Source: an uncultured Pelolinea sp. (GTDB lineage Bacteria; Chloroflexota; Anaerolineae; Anaerolineales; Anaerolineaceae). From it: a DNA stretch of 6,541 bases. Positions within the stretch are counted from its first letter, which is position 1. Each line of letters begins with the position of its first letter. The position numbers were made by a program, and so were the translations under genes. The stretch is from assembly GCA_937902055.1 (NCBI GenBank), contig CALGUJ010000301.1, positions 1 to 6,541 of the forward strand. Direction: 5' to 3'. The notes under the pieces were generated by a model that saw only the letters and a list, made by a program, of their open reading frames with translations, was not told the origin of the DNA and did not search any database. Shown piece after piece: positions 6,051 to 6,541 of the stretch.

Positions 6051-6541
6051 ATGGACGTTTGTGATGCAATTGCAACCCGCAAGAGCGTGCGGGCATATTT
6101 GGATAAACCAATCGAGGAAGAAAAACTGAATGCCGTGTTGGAAGCGGCGCGTCTGGCGCCTTCCGCCAGCAACCGCCAGGAATGGCGCTTTGTGATCGTG
6201 CGTGAAAAAGAGGTACGCAGCCAGATAGCCATGGCCGCCGGTCAGCAGATGTTTATTGCGCAGGCGCCGGTGATCATTGTAGCTTGCGCCGAAACCGACG
6301 GCCACATAATGACCTGCGGCGAGCCCTGTTATCCGATCGATGTCGCCATCGCGCTCGATCACCTCACCCTGCGCGCGGTTGAACTCGGTTTGGGCACCTG
6401 CTGGATCGGTAAGTTCAATGCGGATGAGGTGAAAAAGATCCTCGGTATTCCCGATGAGATCAAGGTGGTCCAATTGATGCCGCTGGGTTATCCGGTTGAA
6501 CCGGATGCGATTCAGAAAAAAAGGCGCGCGTTCGCGGAAAT
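6051..6541 (+). CDS. Nitroreductase-family FMN oxidoreductase, 3'-truncated by window edge
   Basis: The frame runs from ATG at 6051 to the window end without a stop, giving 163 residues plus two bases of the next codon. AGGAG (6040-6044) lies 6 bases upstream. The start MDVCDAIATRKSVRAYLDKPI carries the RKSVRxY segment of the nitroreductase fold, whose basic residues contact FMN phosphate. PSASNRQEWRFVIV (37-50) and ELGLGTCWIG (111-120) are the other typical family segments, so the call is firm. Such proteins are usually homodimers that reduce nitro-aromatics, quinones or flavins with NAD(P)H; the real substrate here cannot be read. Family members are often about 170-200 residues, so most of the protein is present. 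A C-x3-C pair (C89, C93) sits in the middle section, and C117 lies in the GTCWIG motif. It is transcribed away from the flavodoxin gene across a 145-base gap. Confidence 0.92.
   Translation, partial: MDVCDAIATRKSVRAYLDKPIEEEKLNAVLEAARLAPSASNRQEWRFVIVREKEVRSQIAMAAGQQMFIAQAPVIIVACAETDGHIMTCGEPCYPIDVAIALDHLTLRAVELGLGTCWIGKFNADEVKKILGIPDEIKVVQLMPLGYPVEPDAIQKKRRAFAE

Noticed and set aside
5906..6232. N-terminal extension of the flavodoxin open frame to 263 residues
   Set aside because: It runs antisense through the nitroreductase start region and the shared promoter, has no flavodoxin character, and a GGGAGG site marks the internal ATG at 5905 as the real start.
6036..6473. Minus-strand open frame of 145 codons
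   Set aside because: It is a shadow of the nitroreductase gene, whose plus-strand frame carries clear family motifs and its own ribosome site.
1..6541. CRISPR, insertion sequence, phage, tRNA or toxin-antitoxin content
   Set aside because: No direct repeat array, transposase, integrase, tRNA-like clover-leaf or small toxin/antitoxin gene pair could be seen on either strand.

Overview
The window reads as ordinary bacterial chromosome. It has five complete genes and two genes cut by the window edges, tightly packed, with short AT-rich regulatory gaps and good Shine-Dalgarno sites (GGAG/GGAGG/AGGAG). Base composition looks mid-range: the genes appear moderately GC-rich and the intergenic gaps AT-rich. 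The flavodoxin-like and nitroreductase-like proteins and the large GT-C membrane protein resemble what I know from anaerobic Chloroflexota (Anaerolineae-like genomes). That placement is an impression from protein style, not a demonstrated assignment. There is no rRNA, tRNA, CRISPR array, insertion sequence or phage gene.

Layout. (1) Positions 1-578, plus strand: the 3' part of an ABC importer ATPase, most like the tungstate/molybdate/phosphate anion group. (2) Positions 599-2785, or up to 2875, minus strand: a multi-spanning GT-C (GT39/PMT-like) glycosyltransferase, convergent with the first gene and only 20 bases from it. (3) Positions 2962-5417, plus strand: a compact efflux-type operon. 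It runs from an extended -10 promoter with a possible operator, through a TetR-family regulator, a BcrA-type ABC ATPase and an ABC-2 permease, to a strong hairpin terminator. (4) Positions 5441-5905, minus strand: a small flavodoxin-family protein. It is divergent from (5), positions 6051-6541, plus strand: a nitroreductase-family flavoprotein cut by the window end. Between them lie two perfect 12-bp palindromes, one of which contains a -10 box readable on both strands.

How the parts may work together. The regulator, ATPase and permease look like a self-contained, ligand-induced export or self-protection cassette. The flavodoxin-like and nitroreductase-like proteins both belong to FMN-binding families. 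They face each other across one control region, which suggests co-regulated redox functions. No previously undescribed multi-gene system is evident. The most interesting unexplained signal is the paired-palindrome control region at 5995-6021, followed by the operator candidates upstream of the TetR gene.
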